From Strigamia acuminata (lineage: Eukaryota; Arthropoda; Chilopoda; Geophilomorpha; Linotaeniidae), in the NCBI GenBank assembly GCA_949358305.1, contig OX442323.1, forward strand, positions 9,052,001 to 9,116,000: DNA of 64,000 bases. Reading direction: 5' to 3'. The position numbers and the translations under genes were made by a program. The first letter of the stretch is position 1. Every line of letters begins with the position of its first letter. The notes beneath the pieces are model-generated. The model saw only the letters and a program-made list of their open reading frames with translations, was not told the origin of the DNA and ran no database searches. Shown in pieces: positions 26,701 through 36,197 of the stretch.

Positions 26701-29700
26701 TCCACCTCCACCTCATTTTGGGCAACCAGGTATGATGCCGAGCCAGGAAGGACTTCCAGGAGGTGGAATTAATCATCCAGGAATGTCAGGACAACCAGGA
26801 ATGCAGGGTACAATAGTAAACAAATGGTGCATTGGACCTTCACTTTTTCTGTCATCTTCGTAGCTGCTAGCACATCCCTTGTTCGGGGAAAAAATATAAA
26901 TCAGTTTATCTTTTATTATGCATCATCATTACCGGTATTAGTTAGGTGCATTCAAAAATAGACATATCTCCACAGTTCTCTATAGCAGGGTTTCCCAAAC
27001 GGTGAGGCGCGCCTCACTGGTGGGGCGCGAGCTGATTATTGGTGGGGCGCACCCAGCATGCATGCCGAAATAAAACAAGCTTATTTTGCAAATTTTTGTA
27101 AATTTTTAAGCAAAATTATATAAAATTATATAAAAAATTCTTTTTTTCTTTTTAGTAGTATATTTTTTAAAAATTTAATGCACTGGTAGATGAAGTGGGG
27201 CGCAGAAGATCGCCTTGCTTAAAAAGTGGGGCGCGATGCTAAAAAGTTTGGGAACCCCTGCTCTATAGTATAAGTCCAAGAACATGCAGGATTCATGGTG
27301 TTCTTGCAACCCTTTTGTGGGGCCTTATTGTTCTGAATTGTTCCTCCGACAACTCCGAAAACTGCGAGAACGTATAAATCCGGCTCTGTTTCGCTGTTTC
27401 TATTTTTGAATGCAAATCCTATCTGGTTTTTGACACTTTTATGGTGAACTTTGAAACAGATTCTTCCACCCAATCTTCTTCTACAACTACTCTCACTCCT
27501 ATTCCTAACGACAAGCCAACTTCTTCGGGCACTGTCGCCATCTATCCAGGTATACTGAAATAGATAAAAACAATTTCTTCTTTTGATAATAAGACAATAT
27601 AAGAAAAGTTAATCGTAGGCAAAATATATAACTTTGCATACTCTTTGTTTGGCTTCAGTTCCAGAAGGAACATCTTTCGCTGAGAATCAAAGTGGAACTT
27701 GGATGCCAGGCATATTTCCCCCTCCTGGTCTTTCTAGTCCAGGTGGGTAAAATAAGTGACCCCAGCTCTTATTTATTATTTTCTCACTTTCAAATCTACG
27801 CTGCTTTGTAATGCTTTTTAGATGTTTATGCTTTATATTCTCGTTATATTCTCATTTCCTCTCAATTTTTTGCTCCTGAATACTCAACTTTAATCTGCTG
27901 ATTATGTGATTATACAGGGCCAGGTGATCAAGGTTCAATCCCCAATGAACCATCTTTACCTCGTTTTTTTGATGGTTAGTGCAATCTTTATTCGTTTTTC
28001 TGGTACAACTTTTTTGAAATTTTTTTGTTTTAAGTTCCAAATAACAGCACTTCACATGTTGATGACGTAGATAAAACCAAATACGACATTCATAAGAACA
28101 ACCAACCCGGAGTACAAGGAGGTAATGACCTTTCGATTGCAGTTTAACATAATTAAACCATGCAACTATTTCAGATGAACCATCACTAATGAAACCTGGA
28201 TCGACAGGTCAGAATTACTTTTTTATTATTATAAATCAGTCCTATGATCAGTGCTTAATTCTGTCAAAAGTATCGGACACATGATATCCGTATCTACCAA
28301 TATCGACCAATTACAATACAGTCGAAACTCTTTATAACGAATCGCAAGGGACCCGAAGATTCGATTCGTTATAACGAGAATCCGTTAGATCGAAATTTTT
28401 TAACATGGTGTTCTACGGCCGGTCAACCAAACCAGCCATTTTTAGGTATTCGTTATATCGATAATTCGTTATATCGCGATTGGTTATAAAGAGTTTCGAC
28501 TGTAATCCTTCTCACACCTCGTGCTGATACTTTCAGCTTGCATACATGCAGTGCTGGACTGGCCCAGCGGGATATCGGGAATTTCCCAGTGGCCCGTGGC
28601 CGCTGTAGCCCGTCATGGCCCGAACATCCAGATTTCCCGGCACTAAATTTGTTCCCAGTCCAGCCCTGCATACATGTGCAGACATTGCAATAAGGATAAG
28701 CCCCTGTAAATGTAGGCGAATCTTTTTACAACTCTACCAAGCGTCAAGAGGCCTTTAGCATTGCCACACCCAAAAAGGAGCATTTGATTCTGGGTCCGGT
28801 GCTGACTGGCACAAATAAAAGCACTTTTCATGTTCATTATGTCATGGTGTCGTGAAATGTGGAGATTCTTTGTTTTTTGTGAAATCTGCAGTAGATATCC
28901 ACAAGGAGTCGCATGTGGAGGAAACATTTTGGGAAAAAATCCAGACCAGTGAGATTTATCTTTTTATATTTAACATTTTGCGAATTTAAAAAAAGCAAAA
29001 ATGACAAAAGAGAAAAACAAACAATTCCAATTGTCTCTTTAGTGTGGGAGACTGAGAGGACAGTGATGAGCAGTAGCTCGGCTGCACCCACGCCTCGTTT
29101 GGTCACGTGGGCCACTCTCGATTTGCCACATGGCACTGGAAGTAAGCCATTGAACTGGCTGCCACCAACTCAAAGCAAATTAAAAAAATTAAATAGAAAA
29201 AAAAATGTATTTGGAAATGCCACTTATTGATGCCACGCAACAAATCTGTAAAGCACACGAAAATTGATTGGCCTAATTTACTACCCTTGGCATGCACTTG
29301 TTCTGATTTCTTGCAACATAAACGAATCGATGCATTTTAATTATTAATTACTTAGAACCAACTGGTATTCATTAGATGTAATCAGTCAAAAAGAATTCTC
29401 CAACATTTCTTATCATTTCCTATCCTCTATTACTTCTTCAATTCATTTTCTCAATTATTAAATCGACAAATGATGATAGTCCTACGCCATTGCACAAATA
29501 TCGGTAAAACATTGCGTCAGTGGCGGATCATGCATTTGGACTAAAAATCTAAAATATTAAAATTTATTTACAACTACCATAAGTCACATTGAAAATATTG
29601 TTCCTGCACCTTGTGCTGATATTTCTGCTTGCTTTCAAGAAGAAATTATAAGCGCAAAGTGCGGAAAAGATATACAAGCAATGGAATAAGATGGCGAAGC

Positions 29701-30138
29701 GTGATCTGCCACTGCACCGCAGTTGTTGTATAGATTTCCTACGCGTTTTGTTTTATTCATTTCCGTCTCGTTTTCCTTCTGGATATGAATCATGCTTTTA
29801 CTCGTTATTATTAGTTGTTTTCATTCCACACTCACACAAGGTTAATGTGCAGGTGATTTGATTCTCTAACTTTATATTTATTACCATAATGACATTTACT
29901 AACTGCAGGTGGCAGCTCCATCTTGATGCTCTGCAAAGTGAGTCATGGTCGTTAAATGATTTTTATTTTCTTTTTTATAGTTGGTTATTCGAAGGAAATT
30001 GGCTCACAAAAGGTGACACAGAGACCGGGAGGTGCAGCAACCTGTGTAACCCTTACGACTCATTTACTGAGCGCATCCATGACCATTTCACTGGCATTTT
30101 TCCTGACAACTTATCAGAAATTCAGTATTTTAGTTTAA
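23739..30138 (+). CDS. Secreted or surface-anchored GQFPN-repeat protein, modular phase-1 exons
   Basis: Not a family I recognise. Eleven exons join in frame: 23739-23811, 26173-26244, 26343-26807, 27460-27549, 27659-27742, 27918-27974, 28035-28121, 28175-28207, 28892-28948, 29043-29141 and 29981-30138 (424 residues). Exon 1 is a typical signal peptide (MTSIQQTTLLPLMIFLAIF). The next parts are Ser/Thr/Asn-rich. Exon 3 carries tandem GQFPN-, GQFPPPQS- and PGM-type repeats, mucin- or collagen-like in composition. Later exons are short and hydrophilic with an N-glycosylation sequon (NNSTS). The last exon ends in a hydrophobic stretch (MTISLAFFLTTY) a few residues before the stop, so a membrane or GPI anchor is possible. 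Every intron is phase 1. The introns are unusually long and hold small transposons. The exons from 8 on are inferred from splice signals only. Confidence 0.6.
23812..26172. other. First intron of the secreted gene (2.36 kb)
   Basis: This is the longest intron of the window. Several short open frames occur, for example about 25752-26102 on the plus strand, but none starts with a supported ATG, carries a recognisable motif or joins in phase with neighbours. I see no clear repeat or RNA gene in it. Confidence 0.6.
26986..27260. mobile_element. hAT-type MITE, 275 bp, with 8-bp target duplication
   Basis: The ends are terminal inverted repeats: cagggtttcccaaac at the left and gtttgggaacccctg at the right. 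The insert is flanked on both sides by the identical 8-base sequence ctctatag (26978-26985 and 27261-27268). An 8-bp duplication and CAGGG ends are diagnostic of the hAT superfamily. The interior has short ggtggggcgc-type repeats and no transposase, so it is non-autonomous. It lies in intron 3 of the secreted gene. The perfect target duplication suggests a fairly recent insertion. Confidence 0.93.
28319..28502. mobile_element. Tc1/mariner (pogo/Tigger-like) MITE, 184 bp
   Basis: Perfect terminal inverted repeats of about 20 bases (left cagtcgaaactctttataac, right its exact inverse) are flanked by TA on both sides (28317-28318 and 28503-28504). TA duplication and CAGT ends with GTTATAACG-like subterminal motifs fit pogo/Tigger-type elements. 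No transposase is encoded. It sits in intron 8 of the secreted gene. Confidence 0.9.
28549..28668. mobile_element. Short hAT-type MITE, 120 bp, with 8-bp target duplication
   Basis: The left end cagtgctggactgg and the right end ccagtccagccctg are imperfect inverted repeats. The 8-base sequence catacatg flanks both ends exactly (28541-28548 and 28669-28676). There is no coding capacity. It is in the same intron as the pogo-like element, only 46 bp from it. Confidence 0.9.
29518..29714. mobile_element. Possible hAT-like MITE, 197 bp
   Basis: The ends cagtggcggatcatgc and gcgtgatctgccactg are inverted repeats matching at about 14 of 16 bases. The flanking octamers (cattgcgt and caccgcag) do not match well, so the target duplication is absent or decayed. 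It is in intron 10 of the secreted gene. Confidence 0.6.
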
Positions 30139-30280
30139 AAAGAGTAGGAAAACAGCACTTGAATAATAAAATCACCATTTTCCTTAGTTAAAATTGCATT
30201 GTGATAGATTTGAGGGTTGTAAAGTATGTATAAACCGTTTATTTTACTAACTAAGATATTAGATGTTAACAGCACTTTCT

Positions 30281-30385
30281 TCGGCTATCTACAAAACATG
30301 GCGTGCCACATTCCAACTCCCAGTGCAGTTGTGAATTCACAACTGCACTGGAAAATTGGTGCCCGTAGCCATGTTCTGTAGCCGA
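30281..30385. repeat. 105-bp imperfect palindrome with a perfect 30-bp core
   Basis: The core at 30321-30350 is a perfect palindrome centred on gttgtgaattcacaac. The outer arms tcggcta...catggc and gccatg...tagccga are also inverted copies with small indels. The whole could fold into one hairpin. It lies between the convergent ends of the secreted gene and FTSJ1. It may be a foldback transposon or an RNA-level structure in the 3' UTRs. Confidence 0.85.
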
Positions 30386-30599
30386 GCCTTTTATGGACCA
30401 GGTCACTAAATACACAGCTTATTTCGGATTTATTTTGTATAATAAAACTTAGCAGGTCTAGTTTGTATATACAACGTCGTTTAATATAATATTGTTATCA
30501 TTTAAAACAATTTGTAGAAACTAATTTGAATTTGAGTGAAATGTCAAACGAAATAAAATCTAATTTATCATTTATCGGATATGGTAATGACGAATCAGA

Positions 30600-31976
30600 T
30601 CAGAGAGTGAGTTTTTCTAGCCTGATTTCTTCCTCGGCGCATGTGTTTTGTGCTAGGCTCTTCGGTGGACTCGGTGGACGTGCTAGTTGGTCTAATTTGC
30701 GCAGCTGACACGCTTGCTGGTACGGCGGGTTTATCGGTGTCTGTGCTGGCGCGTGGTACTTGTATTCGGCGCCCGAATTCAGCTGAAATTCAACACAAAA
30801 TCAACAAACCGTCAAATCGTCCGTAAAAATCCACCTAACTTACGGCTAATGGGTAAGTCATGTCCGAATCGTACGCGCTCAAGTCTCCGCACACTAAAAA
30901 CGGCACGATGATGCGGTTCGGACCTTCCAGTTGATTTTTGTCGAAATCTAAAAATTGAAACAAATTGAAACAAATTGACAAATTTTAGTCGTTTAATTTA
31001 CCGTATTGGTGATTCAGTAAGGGATTCGCCATGTTTGGAATGTATCCGCTCGGTGGCGAGTAGTTTTGACAAACAACAAACGCTTCTATAAAAGAAAAAT
31101 AAGTAAATGTGTAATTTCTGTAATGTTTTATTGGCATACCTATGCTAGAATTACGACTACTGCGAGGTTTGGCGACGGTTACTAGTGGGAAAAAGATTTT
31201 CAGCTGCGAGTAAAGAAGCGTCACGTCTTTTCCACGGAAGATCTTCGCCACGAATGTGCCACCCGACCTCAGGACGTGTGTCGTGATGTTAAGCGCCTAA
31301 AAATGAGCAAATTATTAACAATTCCTCATTTTTTAATCCAGATTTTCATACAGCAAGTAGTAACTGCGATTGGATGTATTCGTCGATGTCGTGGAGACCC
31401 GTAACTATTATGTAAACAATGATTATTTTTTTGTTGTCTTTTTGTGATTTAATTACCATCAGGTGCGCCGTCGCATACGACAAGGTCGGCTTTTTCACCC
31501 TGGAAGTGTTTTATGATTTCTTCGGCAGTTGATGATTTGGTTATGTCGCCTTGTATTTGAATAACTCCGGGCAAGGGCGCCATAGCTTGTAAATCGACGG
31601 CTACGATTTTTATTTCATCCGCATTTGCCGCATTCGCAGATCTGTTCATTAAATGGATGAACATGAGCAGACAAATCATCGTAAAATTTTATTCGTGGAT
31701 ACCGTAATTTTCTGGATAAAACTTGACTCCAACTTCCAGGTGCGGCGCACAAATCCACGACTTTTTTCACGCCTAAATCCAAACAAGTTTTCACGTTTTT
31801 TTCAATTAATTAGTTAATTTTTTTTTTTTTTTTTTGCTTTAAATGTCCACTTTACCTGAAAAAATGTCAAATTCTTCGTTGATTTGCAGTAGTTTAAATG
31901 CACTTCTCGCTCTCCATCCTTCTTCTTTCGCTAAACGGTAATAAATATCGCGTTTGTCTTTAGATGAACGACCCAT
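30600..31976 (-). CDS. FTSJ1: tRNA 2'-O-ribose methyltransferase FTSJ1/Trm7
   Basis: Methylates the 2'-OH of ribose in the anticodon loop (positions 32 and 34) of certain tRNAs, using S-adenosylmethionine. The start is [20 protein letters not shown] at 31976, an almost invariant family N terminus. The RrmJ/FtsJ catalytic Lys-Asp-Lys-Glu tetrad is present: [24 protein letters not shown] and NSSIEAFVV. The cofactor site [11 protein letters not shown] follows the first intron. The C-terminal exon (30600-30783) encodes [19 protein letters not shown], matching the vertebrate tail, and stops at 30600. About eight exons. Confidence 0.94.
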
Positions 31977-32412
31977 GATCGCTAGAGAAAACAATTGATT
32001 TCGCACGTTATTTGTTATTGGCAATGGCGGCCATGCCGATTTCCGATCGATTCGAATGTCACACCGGATGTAGATCGAACCGGAACTCGGAGTAGTGGCG
32101 CGATATCAGGAGCGGGAGTTTCAAATTCAAATTCTTTATTTTTCGTAATATATAATGCAAACTAGAAGTGAATAACTGACATTTTATGTACAATATAAAC
32201 AAACAATTCTATTTCTCGACACACAAAAAAATATTACAATATACACGATGTAAATCAAATGCAACGTTTATAAAGAAAACACATAAATACAAATTCATTA
32301 ATGAAACAAAATCATCATCAAATCATATCTGAGATAACAAATTATCAGTTTATCTATGGGGTGAGATCGTGACGAGTGTATAGACAAAAATAAAACAAAA
32401 AAACAACAGTTT
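31977..32412. other. Intergenic: FTSJ1 promoter and DAN-family gene 3' UTR
   Basis: AT-rich, no ORF of note. The leftward FTSJ1 promoter lies near 31980-32110. The 3' UTR of the cysteine-knot gene probably covers the remainder, with AATAAA-like signals on the minus strand. Confidence 0.55.
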
Positions 32413-33066
32413 TTAACCAAAAATCCCGCCTTTCGACTCACACGGAACACATCCGCATGCGGAAACGACTCGAATATGTTTTCGTACACTGTCCGCACCG
32501 GGACAATTCAGATCAACAGCGACACTTTTGACTTTCGTCGGCGCGCATGCGTGGCACATGGCGATAACATCGTCGAACAAAGGCACATAGAGCGACGAAC
32601 AAAGCCCGTAGCAGAAATTCGTACTGATCGTGGAGTTGTCGCATCCTGGATGGAAAATAGTCTGTTCGAACGGCAACATCTGACATCTGTCCGGCAATAA
32701 ATCGTCGACGCTCAACGGCACCGGGCGGCCGCGCGGTGCGCCCCGGAAGAGCAGCGCGCGCGCCTCGGCGCCCGAAAGTCGTTCTTCCGACGTGCTCACA
32801 CGTCCACGGGTGAACGGGCGGAGGAAAAGACTCGAGGGTTCTTCCTCGCGACGACTGGACGCCATGAGGAAGCGTCGGAACTCCCTGTATCTTTTCAGGT
32901 CGAGGTCTGTAGGTTGTAATTGCTGCTCGTCTACAACTTGATTGTCCGACACGTGATAGAGTTGTTGCGATTTCTCGGTCGTCGAGATCGTTTCGGGTGT
33001 TGTGACGTGTGCGCAGGCTGAGGCCGCACACAGGATTAAGAGAGAGGAGATTCTGGCTGTGTCCAT
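32413..33066 (-). CDS. DAN-family (gremlin/cerberus-like) secreted cysteine-knot protein
   Basis: Secreted protein of the DAN family, whose known members bind and block BMP- or Nodal-type ligands. Single coding exon of 217 residues. The start is MDTARISSLLILCAASACAH (33066), a signal peptide, and a splice acceptor (ttttcccag) abuts the ATG, so the 5' UTR is spliced. A donor at about 33317 (CCGAG|gtaagt on the minus strand) probably ends the leader exon. About 115 variable residues with basic clusters precede the C-terminal knot, which has ten cysteines: CQMLPFEQTIFHPGC, NFCYGLCSSLYVP, MCHACAPTK, LNCPG and SACGCVPC. The sequon NST lies in the knot. The spacing fits gremlin/cerberus better than bursicon. 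The exact subfamily is open. Confidence 0.85.
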   Translation of the reverse strand: MDTARISSLLILCAASACAHVTTPETISTTEKSQQLYHVSDNQVVDEQQLQPTDLDLKRYREFRRFLMASSRREEEPSSLFLRPFTRGRVSTSEERLSGAEARALLFRGAPRGRPVPLSVDDLLPDRCQMLPFEQTIFHPGCDNSTISTNFCYGLCSSLYVPLFDDVIAMCHACAPTKVKSVAVDLNCPGADSVRKHIRVVSACGCVPCESKGGIFG

Positions 33067-33379
33067 CTGGGAAAACAAAGTGGAAATGATGGCCGAATGA
33101 GTAAAATAAAACGACAACATGTGAAAAGTGATATTCGATATTCTCACTGGCGTTTATCAAATTTCCACACAAAAAAAAAAATTAATAAAAAAAATTAATT
33201 TTTTAAAAAAAAAAGTTATTTACTATCAATTATAGACGGGAAAATTTAAAAAAAATAAAAAAATATTGCAGACGATTATTTCTTTGATTATTTTTTTCGC
33301 CATTTTGTTGACTTACCTCGGATGTGTGTTCGGAGCCTGGCTTTGTTCGTCTCGACTGAATAATTGTTGGCAGCTCGGT

Positions 33380-33577
33380 TCATTTATGGCTTAGCCTACA
33401 TCCGGGACTCGTCTCTTTCCCCGAGTTCGCGTCAGAGAGGAGCGGCAGTATTATGGTAGTGGTGGCCAACGTCGTCACCTGACACTTGTCTGGGTGTTGA
33501 TCCATGACCTGATGCTCACGTGATGCGTCTAGAGCGAGCGCAAGAAAACAAAGACAAAATACGGCGCGCACAAACAT
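33380..33577 (-). CDS. Possible small secreted peptide or upstream ORF (65 aa)
   Basis: An ATG-initiated frame encodes 65 residues beginning MFVRAVFCLCFLALALDAS, a convincing signal-peptide shape, followed by a polar tail ending CRLSHK. It lies between the TGF-beta ligand and the DAN-family gene on the same strand, upstream of the inferred leader exon of the latter, so it may be an upstream ORF or chance. Internal donor-like sites (CAG|gtgacg) exist. No homolog is recognised. Confidence 0.3.
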   Translation of the reverse strand: MFVRAVFCLCFLALALDASREHQVMDQHPDKCQVTTLATTTIILPLLSDANSGKETSPGCRLSHK

Positions 33578-34008
33578 GTGTTTAAAAATGCGAGCAATTC
33601 GTCGCTCGTTTCGCGCGATTTCCATTTATTTACGGCCGAAAACAAAGCTCGAATTGCGATTTTAATTGTGCACGTAATAAATGAGTGAATTCCAGGAATG
33701 CGACGAGACAATGCGGATCGAATATTAAATTGAACAAAATAAACGAAACGTTTATTGGCTCGAATAAAAACGACGACATCTTGGGATCTCATTAATCATT
33801 ATCATTAAATTGAATACTGGCCGACGTTGTGGCGGCGAAAGGTGAGTAATGTCGGCTTCTAATTCACACAAATGATAATAAAATTATTAATATTTTTATT
33901 CAATTGAAAATGAAAAGGTTATACAACCGCGCGCAGGAATTCGAGCAAATAAAACAGAAATTTCCGAGAAGAAGCGAATAAATTAAATTTTCCATTTCCT
34001 TTCCTTTC

Positions 34009-35051
34009 TTATTGACAACCACATTCTTCGGCGATCATGTTGTTGAGCTTTCGCATCGTCACCCCACCTTCGTCCACGTATATAAAACTGATGGCCCGCA
34101 ACGAAGTGGGCACGCAACACGCCGCATTCACGTTCTGCGCCTCCGTCTCCGTCTCCGGCTGGTTCGCCCGATAAAGGCCCCGCAACATGGCGTGGTTGGA
34201 CGCGTGGTATTCCTCCGGCATGAGAATCGAGGGGCATTCGCCCGAGCACAGGTTGGCGTGGAAGCCCGTGGGTGCCATCACCCACGAGCTCCAGCCGAGG
34301 TGCTCGAAATTCACGTACCACTCGCGCAATTGGCATTTGTTGTCGCTCGTCGCTTGGCGGGACACGCGCCGTCGGTTGGCGGGCCCGACCGAAGCGACGA
34401 GCAGTTGCCAGTGGTCGATGCCGTAATAGACGACTAAAAACGCTTTGAACGACGTCGACACGGTGTGCAGTGATATCTGCAAGGCCGCTGTGTCCGGCGC
34501 ATCCTTTTTCGCTGCGATCCACTCGTTGACGTTGTCGGTCACGTCGACGATCTCTTGGCTCGCCAGGTCGTGCTCGGCCGTTTTATTCCTTCGTTTTAAA
34601 ACCAGTTGCGCTTGCGTCGCTCGCTCCACGTTCAGGCGCTCGAACACGAAGCTCACGGACGAGTTTGTGTGTAATACTGTATTAAAATTAAATTAAAATT
34701 TTAAAATAATTATGGTAATAATAATTGGGTTCGTTGTTTACCTTTGGACGGCCAAATTGCGCGTATTTTTAGATCGGAGTTGCGAGTGGACGTGCGAGTG
34801 AAGTTCCGGTTGCTCGCTTCGTTGGCGATCGCCTTGTTGAACATCCAAAACAAGCTCTTGATGTATTCCGGGGGTCTGCGGAACTTGGGGCGATGGACGA
34901 GGTTGTTTATGAGATGGTAATCTCTAGCGAACAAGAGTTTGGCCATGTTTTCAATGTGCAGCATCGAAACGAGGGACTCCTCGGACGTGCTTATCAAAGG
35001 GGTGATGAAACATGTTAGGACGAAAGAGAAAATGAGGTAAAGAGTTATCAT
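34009..35051 (-). CDS. TGF-beta superfamily ligand, BMP type
   Basis: Secreted growth-factor precursor of 325 residues in two exons (34742-35051 and 34009-34676). The start MITLYLIFSFVLTCFITPL is a signal peptide. The prodomain carries a RNFT sequon. A furin-type site RVSR precedes a ~105-residue mature domain with seven cysteines in the canonical order: CQLREWYVNFEHLGW, LCSGECP, NAACCVPT and the terminal ECGCQ. The features GWSSWVMAP, NHAMLRGL and AACCVPTSL place it on the BMP side rather than the activin/TGF-beta side. Divergence from BMP2/4 and BMP5-8 is large, so no subfamily name is given. The DAN-family gene lies ~940 bp downstream on the same strand. V-ATPase C is divergent upstream. 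Confidence 0.9.
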
Positions 35052-36197
35052 GGCCGATATTCGTAGCCCAACTGCGAGTGTTATGTGTTACATAAGCAAT
35101 TGGGGTCGATTTCCCTGCATTTATGAATTCAATGGTAGATTCGGTTTCTGTTGGGATTATCTTGCTATCAAGATGAGACTTTCATCGCGTTAAAAACGTT
35201 GACATTGTAATTGAGAGGCGAATAGAACGCCACAAACACGTGTTTGGGAGAAAAGTGAAGAATGCTATAAATAAAATGTCCATGTTGCACATTTTTCGCA
35301 TTTGTTTTCACTCGTTTTATTGAGTTTCGGTTTGTGGGAAAGAGATAAAACGTTGTAAACAAACTGATAGCATTGAAAATATGAATAAATAAGTTGATAA
35401 GAGTTGAATTAATTGCACTAAAATGATACAAGTTAAATGTTATCTTTCCTTGAAACATCATATCCATTCTAGTTATTTGTTTGACAAGTTGACACAGTGT
35501 GGCGCCACTGTTTTTCGGAAAAAAATTTCATTTTGTTTATAATTATAATTACATAAAATTATAATATTATTTTTTTTAATTTTCTGAAATTTTGATTAAT
35601 TTTGAGTTATTTTTATTTGTTTTGAATTTATTTTACTCTCTGAAAGCAATTTCGTGAAATGGAATTATTTCTGCTTTTATTAGTTTTTTTATTTTTATTT
35701 TTTTTATTTTTCTATCAATTAGTCACAGACAACCGAAACTATAAATAGGAATTATTGCATTTTATTTTATTATCATATCTATTTATTATTTTTCAAATTT
35801 TGTCACCGCTCGGTCGCCGACGTAATGATTCACTGCGCATGTGTGTCAGATCTTTAAATTCCATCGGCACGTGACTATAATGGCCGCTTGAATGGACGAC
35901 CGTGTTCAAGAACGATCAAATTTGAGTCGATAAAACTTCAACTATCAATTCCCAAGCTCTAGAATTACCTCAAAACCGCCGAAACTTAATATTTACACTT
36001 AGCACCGAGGTAATTATTCCCCAATGAAAAGCAATACGCTATTTATTCGCCGCTTATCGCGATTGTGAAATCGCCGTCCATCATTTTGTAACCAGTTTGT
36101 TTTGGGTGCAACCCGTCCTTAATCACGGGTTTTTTCCCAACATTTCGGGCGAATTTTCGACGCAAAACATTAAAATATTTGTTTTACAATTTTCCAG
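35052..36197. other. Intergenic: divergent promoter region TGF-beta ligand / V-ATPase C
   Basis: A mostly AT-rich spacer of 1.15 kb, the second-longest regulatory gap beside a developmental gene in the window. No coding sequence is supported. The part from about 35810 to 36190 is more GC-balanced and probably holds the V-ATPase C promoter and leader. Confidence 0.5.

Noticed and set aside
26460..26776. Minus-strand open frames rich in ELAIWELAI repeats
   Set aside because: Antisense shadow of the GQFPN repeat tract on the plus strand.
28100..28260. Possible tRNA or other structured RNA genes anywhere in the window
   Set aside because: I looked for tRNA A/B-box-like sequence (GGTTCRANNCC) and found only a coding-exon coincidence near 27932; no cloverleaf could be drawn. 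No rRNA, CRISPR or bacterial-type features are present.
29909..29937. Extra exon in the secreted gene between 29141 and 29981
   Set aside because: It has good splice sites (ctgcag, AAA|gtgagt) but is 29 nt and would shift the frame to an early stop; direct joining of 29141 to 29981 keeps phase 1 and an open frame.
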